Assembly: GCA_005503335.1 (NCBI GenBank)
Contig: SCMQ01000019.1
Span: forward strand, 1 to 64,000
Length of the DNA stretch: 64,000 bases
Reading direction: 5' to 3'
From: Comamonadaceae bacterium 2FH
GTDB taxonomy: Bacteria > Pseudomonadota > Gammaproteobacteria > Burkholderiales > Burkholderiaceae_C
Position 1 is the first letter of the stretch. The number at the start of each line of letters is the position of its first letter. The translations under genes and the position numbers were made by a program. The notes below the pieces were generated by a model, which saw only the letters and a program-made list of their open reading frames with translations, was not told where the DNA came from and did no database searches. Below, piece after piece: positions 57,624 through 64,000 of this stretch.

Positions 57624-58999
57624 GCCTCAAGCTCGCGTTCTACGGCGACGACTTCACCGGCTCGACCGACGCGCTCGAAGTGCTGGCCTTCGCCGGCCTG
57701 CGCACCGCGCTGTTCCTCGCACCGCCCTCGGCCGTGGCGCTGGCCCAGGCCGGTCCGCTGGACGCCTTCGGCGTCGCCGGCGACAGCCGCGCGATGACGC
57801 CGCAGGAGATGGACGAGGCCCTGCCCCCGGTGTTCGATGCGCTCGCCGCCAGCGGCGCGCCCATCGTGCACTACAAGGTCTGCTCGACCTTCGACAGCGC
57901 ACCCGGCATAGGCAGCATAGGCCGCGCGATGGAGATCGGCCGCCGCAGCTGCGGCGCCCCCTTCATCCCGGTGGTCGCCGCCACGCCCTCGCTGCGCCGC
58001 TACTGCGCCTTCGGCCATCTGTTCGCGCGTTCGGCCACCGACGACCAGGTGCACCGCATCGACCGCCACCCGATCATGCGCGTGCACCCGGTGACGCCCA
58101 TGGACGAAAGCGACCTGCGCCTGCACCTCGGGCGCCAGACCGCGCTGAAGCTCGCCGGCCTGGCCTTCCCCGAGCTCGATGCCGGCCCCGACCGCGCCCA
58201 GGCCCAGCTGCAGTCGCTGCTCGCGCAGGGCGCCGACGCCGTGGTCTTCGACGGCCTGACGGCGGCGCACCTGACCGAGGTCGGCCAGCTGCTGGCGCGC
58301 CACGCGGTCCAGTCCGCGCCGCTGTTCGTGGTCGGCGGCTCGGGCGTCGAATACGCGCTCACGCAGTGGTGGCGCCAGGTACAGGTGCTCAGCGGCCCGT
58401 TGCCCGAGTACCGGCAGTTCAGCGCCGCCGACCGCGTGCTCGCGATCTCGGCCAGCGCCTCGCGCCTGAGCGCGCAGCAGGTCGACGCCGCCGTCGCGGC
58501 CGGCTTCGCCGAGCTCGCGGTCGACGCCGCCGCGCTGCAGGGCGAGCGGCGCGCGCCCGCCCTGCTCGACGAGCTCGTGAGCGCCGCGGTGCAGCGCCTG
58601 CGCCAGGGCCGCAGCGTGATCCTGCACACGGCGCGCGGCCCGCATGACCCGCGCATCGCCGCGGCCTGCGCGGCGCTCGAGGCCGAGGGTCTCACGCCTG
58701 AGCGCGCCCGCCACGAGGCCGGGCGCCGGCTCGGCCGCCGGCTCGGCCAGCTCGCCCAGGCCATCCTGCGCAGCGAGCCGCTGCAGCGGCTGCTGCTGTC
58801 CGGTGGCGACACCTCGAGCCAGATCGTCAAGACCCTGGCGCCCGACGCGCTCGTGGTCGCGGCGCGCCTCGCGCCCGGCGCGCCGCTGTGCCGCATGGTC
58901 TCGGCCCAGCCCTGGCTCGAGGGACTCGAGGTCGCCCTGAAGGGCGGCCAGATGGGCGACACCGACTTTTTCGAAACTGCCCGGCTCGGCCGGAGCTGA
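57620..58999 (+). CDS. four-carbon acid sugar kinase (DUF1537) family, OiaK-like
   Basis: A 459-residue kinase. The N-terminal substrate domain begins KLAFYGDDFTGSTDALEVL and the C-terminal nucleotide domain has LLLSGGDTSSQIV and ALKGGQMGDTDFF. All are DUF1537 hallmarks. It is translationally coupled to the RuBisCO-like protein gene. In this setting it should phosphorylate 3-oxo-isoapionate at O4, using ATP, to make the substrate for the RLP. A 3-oxotetronate kinase role (OtnK) is less likely because no otnC or otnI gene is nearby. The family is certain; the substrate is inferred from context. Confidence 0.85.
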   Translation: MSLKLAFYGDDFTGSTDALEVLAFAGLRTALFLAPPSAVALAQAGPLDAFGVAGDSRAMTPQEMDEALPPVFDALAASGAPIVHYKVCSTFDSAPGIGSIGRAMEIGRRSCGAPFIPVVAATPSLRRYCAFGHLFARSATDDQVHRIDRHPIMRVHPVTPMDESDLRLHLGRQTALKLAGLAFPELDAGPDRAQAQLQSLLAQGADAVVFDGLTAAHLTEVGQLLARHAVQSAPLFVVGGSGVEYALTQWWRQVQVLSGPLPEYRQFSAADRVLAISASASRLSAQQVDAAVAAGFAELAVDAAALQGERRAPALLDELVSAAVQRLRQGRSVILHTARGPHDPRIAAACAALEAEGLTPERARHEAGRRLGRRLGQLAQAILRSEPLQRLLLSGGDTSSQIVKTLAPDALVVAARLAPGAPLCRMVSAQPWLEGLEVALKGGQMGDTDFFETARLGRS

Positions 59000-59036
59000 A
59001 CCCGCCGACCCCGGCGCCATACCTGAAGGAGACGAC

Positions 59037-60059
59037 ATGAAGACCTGGAAGACCCTCATCATCGCGGCCGCCGCGACCCTGCCGCTGGCCGCCCTGGCCC
59101 AGCAGGCCGGCGCCGATTTCAAGGAGCGCACCATCCGCGTAAGCCACGTGGTGCCCAAGGACCACCCGTTCCAGGTCGGCATCGACAAGTTCGCCGAGAT
59201 CGTGGCGCAGAAGACCGGCGGCAAGATGAAGATGCGCGGCTACCCCGACGGCCAGCTCGGCGCCGAGCTGCAGTCGATCTCCTCGGCCCAGGGCGGCGTG
59301 CTCGAGATGACCCTGGTGTCCACCGCGGCCACGGCATCGGTGGTCAAGGAGTTCGGCGTGTACGACCTGCCCTTCCTGTTCAGCGACTTCAAGGAGGCGG
59401 ACCTGGTGCTCGACGGCCCGATCGGCCGCAAGCTGCTGGACAAGCTGCCGGAGAAGAACCTGGTCGGCCTGTGCTACTTCGAGAACGGCTTTCGCCATGT
59501 GACCAACAGCCGCCGCCCGATCAGCAAGGCCGAGGACCTCAAGGGCCTGAAGATCCGCACCATCCAGAACCCGGTGTTCATCGACATCTTCAACACCCTG
59601 GGCGCCAACGCCCTGCCCATGCCCTTCACCGAGGTCTTCACCGCGCTCGAATCCAAGGCGATCGACGGCCAGGAAACCCCGTACAGCAACATCTGGGGCA
59701 ACAGGTTCTACGAGGTGCAGAAGTACGTGAGCAACACCGGCCACATCTACGGCGCCGCCGTGGTGCTGGTGGGCAAGAAGTTCTGGGACCAGCTCAGCGG
59801 CGCCGAGCAGAAGCTGCTGCAGGAATCCTGCAACACCGCGCGCGACCACGAGCGCAGCTTCAACCGCGCAGAGGACCCCAAGCTGCTGGCGCAGATCAAG
59901 GCCAAGGGCGCCGTCTACACCGAGATCGCACCGGCCGAGCGCGCCCGCATGCGCGAGCTGCTCAAGCCGGTGTACGAGAAATACGCACGCAACCTGGGCG
60001 AGGACCTGGTCAAGCAGACCCTGGCCGAGCTCGACAAGCACCGCGTCGCCGCCAAGTGA
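59037..60059 (+). CDS. dctP: TRAP transporter substrate-binding protein DctP
   Basis: A 340-residue periplasmic receptor with a signal peptide cut near PLAALAQQ. Family motifs are RVSHVVPKDHPFQVGIDKFAEIV, the solute-contact arginine region RKLLDK..., and the conserved KAEDLKGLKIRTIQNPVFIDIF and DGQETPYSNIW segments. GGAGACGAC precedes its ATG. With DctQ and DctM (60.9-62.8 kb) it forms a complete tripartite importer inside the RLP operon, so the likely ligand is the sugar acid, D-apionate on present evidence. Confidence 0.92.
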   Translation: MKTWKTLIIAAAATLPLAALAQQAGADFKERTIRVSHVVPKDHPFQVGIDKFAEIVAQKTGGKMKMRGYPDGQLGAELQSISSAQGGVLEMTLVSTAATASVVKEFGVYDLPFLFSDFKEADLVLDGPIGRKLLDKLPEKNLVGLCYFENGFRHVTNSRRPISKAEDLKGLKIRTIQNPVFIDIFNTLGANALPMPFTEVFTALESKAIDGQETPYSNIWGNRFYEVQKYVSNTGHIYGAAVVLVGKKFWDQLSGAEQKLLQESCNTARDHERSFNRAEDPKLLAQIKAKGAVYTEIAPAERARMRELLKPVYEKYARNLGEDLVKQTLAELDKHRVAAK

Positions 60060-60086
60060 GCGCCCATTGATCCGAGGAGACCAGCA

Positions 60087-60926
60087 ATGAAGAAAGTCGT
60101 CGTGCTCGGCGCGGGTGGCAAGATGGGTTACCGCTGCTCGGCCAACCTGCGGGGTGCCCCCTACGAGGTGTCGCATGTGGAAGTCAGCGAGGCGGGCCGC
60201 GTTCGGCTCAAGGAACTGGGCATCCGCTGCGCGCCCGCCGATGCGGTGCTCCCGCAGGCCGACGTGGTGATCCTGGCCATCCCGGACAACGTGATCGGCA
60301 GGGCCACGCGGCTGCTGGCCAAGCAGTTCAAACCCGGCGCGATCCTGATCGCGCTGGACGCGGCGGCGCCGTTCGCGGGCGAATTGCCCGAGCGCGAGGA
60401 TCTGACGATCTTCGTCGCCCACCCCTGCCACCCGCCGATCTTCAACGACGAGACCGATCCCGAGGCCAAGCGCGACCATTTCGGCGGCGTCAAGGCCAAG
60501 CAGGCCATCGTCTGCGCCCTGCTGCGCGGCCCGCAGGCGCATTTCGACCTGGCCGAGGACGTGGCCAAGCGCATGTACGCGCCGGTGATGCGCTCGCACC
60601 GCGCCACGGTCGAGCAGATGGCGATCCTCGAGCCGGTGCTGTCCGAGACCGTCTGCGCGACCTGCCTCACGGTGATCCGCGAGGCCACCGACGAGGCGGT
60701 GCGCCGCGGCGTGCCCAAGGAGGTGGCGCACGACTTCATCCTCGGCCACCTCAACGTCGAGCTCGCGATCCTGTTCGACCAGCTGCCCGGCGTGCGCATG
60801 TCGGACGCGGCCAACCGCGCCGTCGAGCGCGCCAAGCAGCAGATCTTCGCGCCCGACTGGAAGAAGGTGTTCGAGCCGGAGGCGATCCGCGAGAGCATCC
60901 TGCAGATCACGAACGTCGAGGCCTGA
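60087..60926 (+). CDS. D-apionate oxidoisomerase (ApnO)-like NAD-dependent dehydrogenase
   Basis: A 279-residue enzyme with a Rossmann fold (VVVLGAGGKMGYR at the N-terminus, acid terminus near HVEVSEAG) and a C-terminal phosphogluconate-dehydrogenase-like helical domain. The segment FVAHPCHPPIFNDETDPEAKRDHFGGVKAKQ is characteristic of the ApnO type as I recall it. ApnO oxidises and isomerises D-apionate to 3-oxo-isoapionate with NAD+, the step before the kinase and RLP encoded just upstream. GAGGAGACC precedes the ATG. It lies inside the transporter genes, between dctP and dctQ. Annotation pipelines may name it a 6-phosphogluconate dehydrogenase relative. Confidence 0.75.
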   Translation: MKKVVVLGAGGKMGYRCSANLRGAPYEVSHVEVSEAGRVRLKELGIRCAPADAVLPQADVVILAIPDNVIGRATRLLAKQFKPGAILIALDAAAPFAGELPEREDLTIFVAHPCHPPIFNDETDPEAKRDHFGGVKAKQAIVCALLRGPQAHFDLAEDVAKRMYAPVMRSHRATVEQMAILEPVLSETVCATCLTVIREATDEAVRRGVPKEVAHDFILGHLNVELAILFDQLPGVRMSDAANRAVERAKQQIFAPDWKKVFEPEAIRESILQITNVEA

Positions 60927-60930
60927 GGTC

Positions 60931-61506
60931 ATGGCCAAGCTCGTCGACGGCTACTTCCGCCTGCTCAAGGCGCTGATCGCCCTGTGCCTGGTGCTGATGG
61001 TGGCACTGGTGTTCGGCAACGTGGTGCTGCGCTACGCGTTCAACACCGGCCTGACGCTCAGCGAGGAGCTCTCGCGCTGGCTGTTCGTCTACCTGGTGTT
61101 CCTGGGCGCGGTGGTCGCGATGCGCGAGCATGGCCACCTGGGCATGGACGGCCTGGTCAAGCGGCTGCCTGCGGCCGGCAAGAAGGCCTGCCTGGTCGCC
61201 AGCCATCTGCTGATGCTGTGGGCCACCTGGCTGCTGCTCCAGGGCAGCTGGGTGCAGACCCAGATCAACCTCGGCACGACCGCGCCCTCGTCCGGGCTGC
61301 CGGTCGCCGTCGTCTACGCCGTGGGCCTGGTCTACGGCGTCTCGGTCGGCGCCATCCTGCTCGCCGACCTGTGGCGCGTGCTCAGCGGCGCGGTCGCCGA
61401 CGACGAGCTGGTGATGGTCAGGGAGTCCGAGGAACTCGAGGAGCTGGAGCAGCTCGAGGCCAGCTTCCATCCCGCCGCGGCCGCGCCGCGCGAGAAGACC
61501 GCCTGA
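60931..61506 (+). CDS. dctQ: TRAP transporter small membrane subunit DctQ
   Basis: A 191-residue protein with four transmembrane helices. The typical opening is LLKALIALCLVLMVALVFGNVVLRYAFNTGLTLSEELSRWLFVYLVFLGAVVAMREHGHLGMD, which is the DctQ signature. The last 40 residues are acidic (EELEELEQLEASFH). It starts 4 nt after the ApnO-like gene and precedes dctM by 11 nt. Confidence 0.93.
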   Translation: MAKLVDGYFRLLKALIALCLVLMVALVFGNVVLRYAFNTGLTLSEELSRWLFVYLVFLGAVVAMREHGHLGMDGLVKRLPAAGKKACLVASHLLMLWATWLLLQGSWVQTQINLGTTAPSSGLPVAVVYAVGLVYGVSVGAILLADLWRVLSGAVADDELVMVRESEELEELEQLEASFHPAAAAPREKTA

Positions 61507-61517
61507 GGGAGGCCGCC

Positions 61518-62798
61518 ATGCCCGTTGCCATCTTTCTCCTCTCGCTGCTGGGCGCGATGGCGCTCGGCATGCCGATCGCCTACGCGCTGATCGTCTCGGG
61601 CATCGCGCTGATGGCGCACCTGGACATGTTCGACGCGCAGATCATCGCGCAGAACCTGATCAACGGCGCCGACAGCTTCGCGCTGATGGCCGTGCCCTTC
61701 TTCATGCTGGCCGGCGAGATCATGAACGTCGGCGGCCTGTCGCGCCGCATCGTCAACGTCGCGATGGCCGCCGTCGGCCATGTGCGCGGCGGGCTCGGCT
61801 ACGTGACGGTGGTGGCGGCCTGCGTGCTGGCGGCCCTGTCCGGCTCGGCGCTGGCCGACGCGGCAGCCCTGGCCAGCCTGCTGGTGCCGATGATGGTGCG
61901 CGCCGGGCACGACAGGGCGCGCGCCGCGGGCCTGGTGGCCTCGGCCGGCATCATCGGCCCCATCATCCCGCCCTCGATCGGCTTCGTGATCTTCGGCGTC
62001 GCCGCCAACCTGTCGATCACCAAGCTGTTCCTCGCCGGCATCATGCCCGGCATCTACCTCGGCCTCGGCCTGATGGCCGCCTGGTGGTGGCAGGTGCGCA
62101 AGGAGGACGTGGCGCCGGCGCCCAGGCGCGCGCCCGGCGAGCTGCGCCAGGCGCTGATCGAGGGCGTCTGGGCCCTGGTGCTGCCGCTGATCATCATCTT
62201 CGGCCTCAAGCTCGGCGTCTTCACGCCCACCGAGGCCGGCGTGGTCGCGGCGGTCTACTCCTTCCTCGTCGCGGTCTTCGTCTACCGCGAGCTGCAGCTC
62301 AAGGACATCTACCCGCTGCTGGTCAGCGCCGCCAAGACCACGGCCGTCGTCATGTTCCTGGTGGCCGCCGCCCTGGTCTCGGCCTGGCTGATCACCGTGG
62401 CCGACCTGCCGGCCAAGCTGGTCGCCATCCTCGAGCCGCTGATCGCCAGCCCCACGTTGCTGCTGTTCACGCTGATGGCCCTGGTGCTGGTGGTCGGCAC
62501 GGCGATGGACATGACGCCGACCATACTGATCCTCACACCGGTGCTGATGCCCATCGTCAAGGCCGCCGGCATCGACCCGATCTACTTCGGCGTGCTGTTC
62601 ATGATCAACAACGCGATCGGCCTGATCACGCCGCCGGTGGGCACCGTGCTGAACGTGGTGGCCGGGGTCGCGAAGATAAGCATCAGCGAGGTGACACGCG
62701 GCGTCTGGCCCTTCGTGCTGGCGCAGACCACGGTGCTGCTGCTGCTGATCCTGTTCCCCTCGCTGGTGACCGGGCCGGCGCGCTGGTTCGCGGGCTGA
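61518..62798 (+). CDS. dctM: TRAP transporter large membrane subunit DctM
   Basis: A 426-residue sodium-driven permease subunit with about 12 helices. Conserved motifs include FALMAVPFFMLAGEIMNVGG, the ALSGSALADAAALASLLVPMM loop, the IIPPSIGFVIFG hairpin and LITPPVGTVLNVVAGVAKIS at the second hairpin. GGAGG stands just before the ATG at 61518. It completes the importer with the DctP and DctQ proteins of this operon. All elements of a functional transporter are intact. Confidence 0.94.
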   Translation: MPVAIFLLSLLGAMALGMPIAYALIVSGIALMAHLDMFDAQIIAQNLINGADSFALMAVPFFMLAGEIMNVGGLSRRIVNVAMAAVGHVRGGLGYVTVVAACVLAALSGSALADAAALASLLVPMMVRAGHDRARAAGLVASAGIIGPIIPPSIGFVIFGVAANLSITKLFLAGIMPGIYLGLGLMAAWWWQVRKEDVAPAPRRAPGELRQALIEGVWALVLPLIIIFGLKLGVFTPTEAGVVAAVYSFLVAVFVYRELQLKDIYPLLVSAAKTTAVVMFLVAAALVSAWLITVADLPAKLVAILEPLIASPTLLLFTLMALVLVVGTAMDMTPTILILTPVLMPIVKAAGIDPIYFGVLFMINNAIGLITPPVGTVLNVVAGVAKISISEVTRGVWPFVLAQTTVLLLLILFPSLVTGPARWFAG

Positions 62799-62841
62799 GC
62801 GCCGGTGGACGCAATCCATTCATTTGCCAAGGAGACCTCAG

Positions 62842-63237
62842 ATGCTGAAGAAGGAAGTGGCCGGCGGCCCCGGTGGCCGCGTGCTCATCATGGACTCGAT
62901 CACCAAAGTCACGCCGGAGGACGCCGGCTGCTTCGTGGTGTCGGCCTCGCACGGCGGCGCGAGCTCGGGCGAGTTCGCGCTCGAGGTGCCGCTGGGCGCC
63001 GCGTTCTTCAACGACGCCGGCGTGGGCAAGGACGAGGCCGGCATCGCGGCCCTGGCCATGCTGCAGGCGCGCGGCGTGGCGGGCGGCACGGTCTCGCACA
63101 CCAGCGCGCGCATCGGCGACGCGCAGGACATGTGGGAACACGGCGTGATCTCGCACCTCAACGAACGCGCCCAGGCACTCGGCCTCACCGTGGGCGAGCG
63201 CCTGGGCGATGCGCTGACGCGGCTGACCAAGGGCTGA
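62842..63237 (+). CDS. uncharacterised 131-residue protein of the RLP/TRAP operon
   Basis: I do not recognise a named family. AAGGAG precedes the ATG at 62842 and the sequence is well formed. It has a beta-strand-like RVLIMDSITKVT, a FVVSASHGGASSGEF motif with a conserved-looking Ser-His-Gly-Gly, then AAFFNDAGVGKDEAGIAALAMLQ and GGTVSHTSARIGDAQDMWE. No signal peptide or membrane helix is seen, so it should be cytosolic. It lies 43 nt after dctM and closes the operon. By position it could be a small enzyme or binding protein for the sugar acid, perhaps a lactonase, isomerase or regulator. This is a guess from location. Confidence 0.7.
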   Translation: MLKKEVAGGPGGRVLIMDSITKVTPEDAGCFVVSASHGGASSGEFALEVPLGAAFFNDAGVGKDEAGIAALAMLQARGVAGGTVSHTSARIGDAQDMWEHGVISHLNERAQALGLTVGERLGDALTRLTKG

Positions 63238-63358
63238 GGCCCGGGCGGGCGAGCCAGGGCCGGTCGGCGGCGGGGTGTCTCGATGACATCCTGCTGCGGC
63301 GTCCGGGCGCCGTGGCCAACCGCTTCAACAGCGAGCCGCCGGGCCCGTCACGCGTCAT

Positions 63359-63730
63359 TCAATGCACACCCGAGTCGCTGCCCCGGGGGCGGTATTCCTT
63401 GTCCACCAGCATGGTCCAAGTCGCGATCAGGACGATCACCGCCCCGAGCGCCACCATGACCAGCCGGTTCCCGCGTTCAAGCGCGTACTGCAGCACCCAG
63501 GGGGACATGATCAGCCAGATGCCGAGCCCGGCCTCGGTCCATTCCTCCCAGGGGCGCGGCACGAGGATCGCCCCCACGGCGGTGGCGATCAGCGCCAGGC
63601 CGATCACGACGGCGTTCGCGCTTGCCGCCATTGAGTCGGTGTAACCCAGCCACCAAGGCGACAGCATGACCACCAGGCCCACCAAGGCATTGACCACGTC
63701 CTGCCAATGCCGGAGTTTCAGTTGCTTCAT
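63359..63730 (-). CDS. SPW-repeat membrane protein
   Basis: A 123-residue integral membrane protein with four hydrophobic helices and two copies of the SPW motif (VVMLSPWWLGY and LIMSPWVLQYAL), the mark of the SPW repeat family. A perfect AGGAGGTG lies upstream of the ATG at 63730 (MKQLKLRHWQDVVNALVG). The function is unknown. It is convergent with the end of the RLP operon, 121 nt away, and a palindromic DNA segment lies upstream of it. Confidence 0.85.
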   Translation of the reverse strand: MKQLKLRHWQDVVNALVGLVVMLSPWWLGYTDSMAASANAVVIGLALIATAVGAILVPRPWEEWTEAGLGIWLIMSPWVLQYALERGNRLVMVALGAVIVLIATWTMLVDKEYRPRGSDSGVH

Positions 63731-64000
63731 GGGACACCTCCTGCCGCCAGGGTCGATCCCCCGGCAACCTTGATTGGAATCCGCCACGAAGCACTTGGTT
63801 CCTGGCCCCGGACGCCGCGGATATCCGCGACTTCTGCATGGGAAAACCGAACGCATCAAAGCCCCGCGGATACGGAAAAGCTGAGCCCCCGCGCAGGGCC
63901 CCGGCCTGAACGAAAGACACAGGACGCCCGGCTTGTCCGGGCGTTTGACTTCGGTGCTCATGCGATTGCTTGGGTGGGTGCGATGGGTGCCGAGCACGTC
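63731..64000. other. non-coding end of window
   Basis: I see no convincing gene in the last 270 nt. It holds a 14-bp palindrome CGCGGATATCCGCG (63816-63829) and a terminator-like hairpin at 63924-63946 that reads on the plus strand. The minus-strand frame that extends the SPW protein upstream looks like leader sequence, not a protein. Confidence 0.45.
63924..63946 (+). terminator. orphan terminator-like hairpin
   Basis: ACGCCCGG-CTTGT-CCGGGCGT is a perfect 8-bp stem followed by TT, then GACTT. It would terminate plus-strand transcription, but no plus-strand gene lies in the preceding 680 nt. It may end an unseen transcript or be a chance palindrome. Confidence 0.4.

Noticed and set aside
63731-63997. 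Extending the SPW protein upstream to 63997
   Set aside because: The extra residues lack motifs and include several cysteines and arginines. AGGAGGTG immediately before the ATG at 63730 fixes the start.

Overview
GC-rich (roughly 70%) chromosomal DNA from a betaproteobacterium, most likely a Burkholderiales member of the Comamonadaceae (Variovorax, Ramlibacter or Acidovorax type). This placement is inferred from gene content and codon style: a methionine synthase split into two genes with an SAH riboswitch, a GTP-type PEP carboxykinase, glcEF, ProQ, LplT, a HutC-controlled hutH, and many catabolic and TRAP transporter genes. No rRNA, tRNA, phage, insertion sequence or CRISPR array was seen.

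Region 1 (0.1-23.4 kb) is mainly housekeeping. It holds a DMT exporter, pckG with a terminator-like leader hairpin, the amrB-amrA-amrS (AmmeMemoRadiSam) operon, ilvA with a broken thioesterase behind it, an orphan double-AAA+ ATPase, a VOC protein, and recQ carrying an in-frame palindromic repeat. The two halves of metH follow, separated by a LysR/PACE efflux pair. Next come two paralogous glycine-zipper proteins, a slipin/NfeD pair and comM.

Region 2 (23.4-26.5 kb) is a nitrogen-starvation unit: porin, glnK and amtB behind a well-formed NtrC site and sigma-54 promoter. Region 3 (26.5-35.2 kb) holds an aldose epimerase/SMP-30 lactonase pair, glcEF, proQ, two DMT transporters, a glutathione peroxidase and lplT. 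Region 4 (35.4-43.7 kb) is a MocR-type regulator divergent from a peptide-type ABC importer and an amidase. Region 5 (43.9-48.2 kb) holds alr, hutC/hutH with a visible operator, and a binding-protein-like gene with no signal peptide.

Region 6 (48.2-63.2 kb) is a catabolic island. A leftward unit encodes a damaged quinone oxidoreductase, a hydratase/FAH-type enzyme and an orphan TRAP binding protein. It diverges from a GntR gene followed by a BKACE enzyme, a fluoroacetate-dehalogenase-like hydrolase and an IlvD/Edd dehydratase. A LysR gene then diverges from a RuBisCO-like protein, a DUF1537 kinase, a complete TRAP transporter, an ApnO-like dehydrogenase and an unrecognised 131-residue protein. 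The last unit best fits D-apionate uptake and breakdown (ApnO, OiaK, OiaX). Its expected products, 3-phosphoglycerate and glycolate, would feed central metabolism and the glycolate oxidase partly encoded by glcEF. The window ends with a small SPW-repeat membrane protein.
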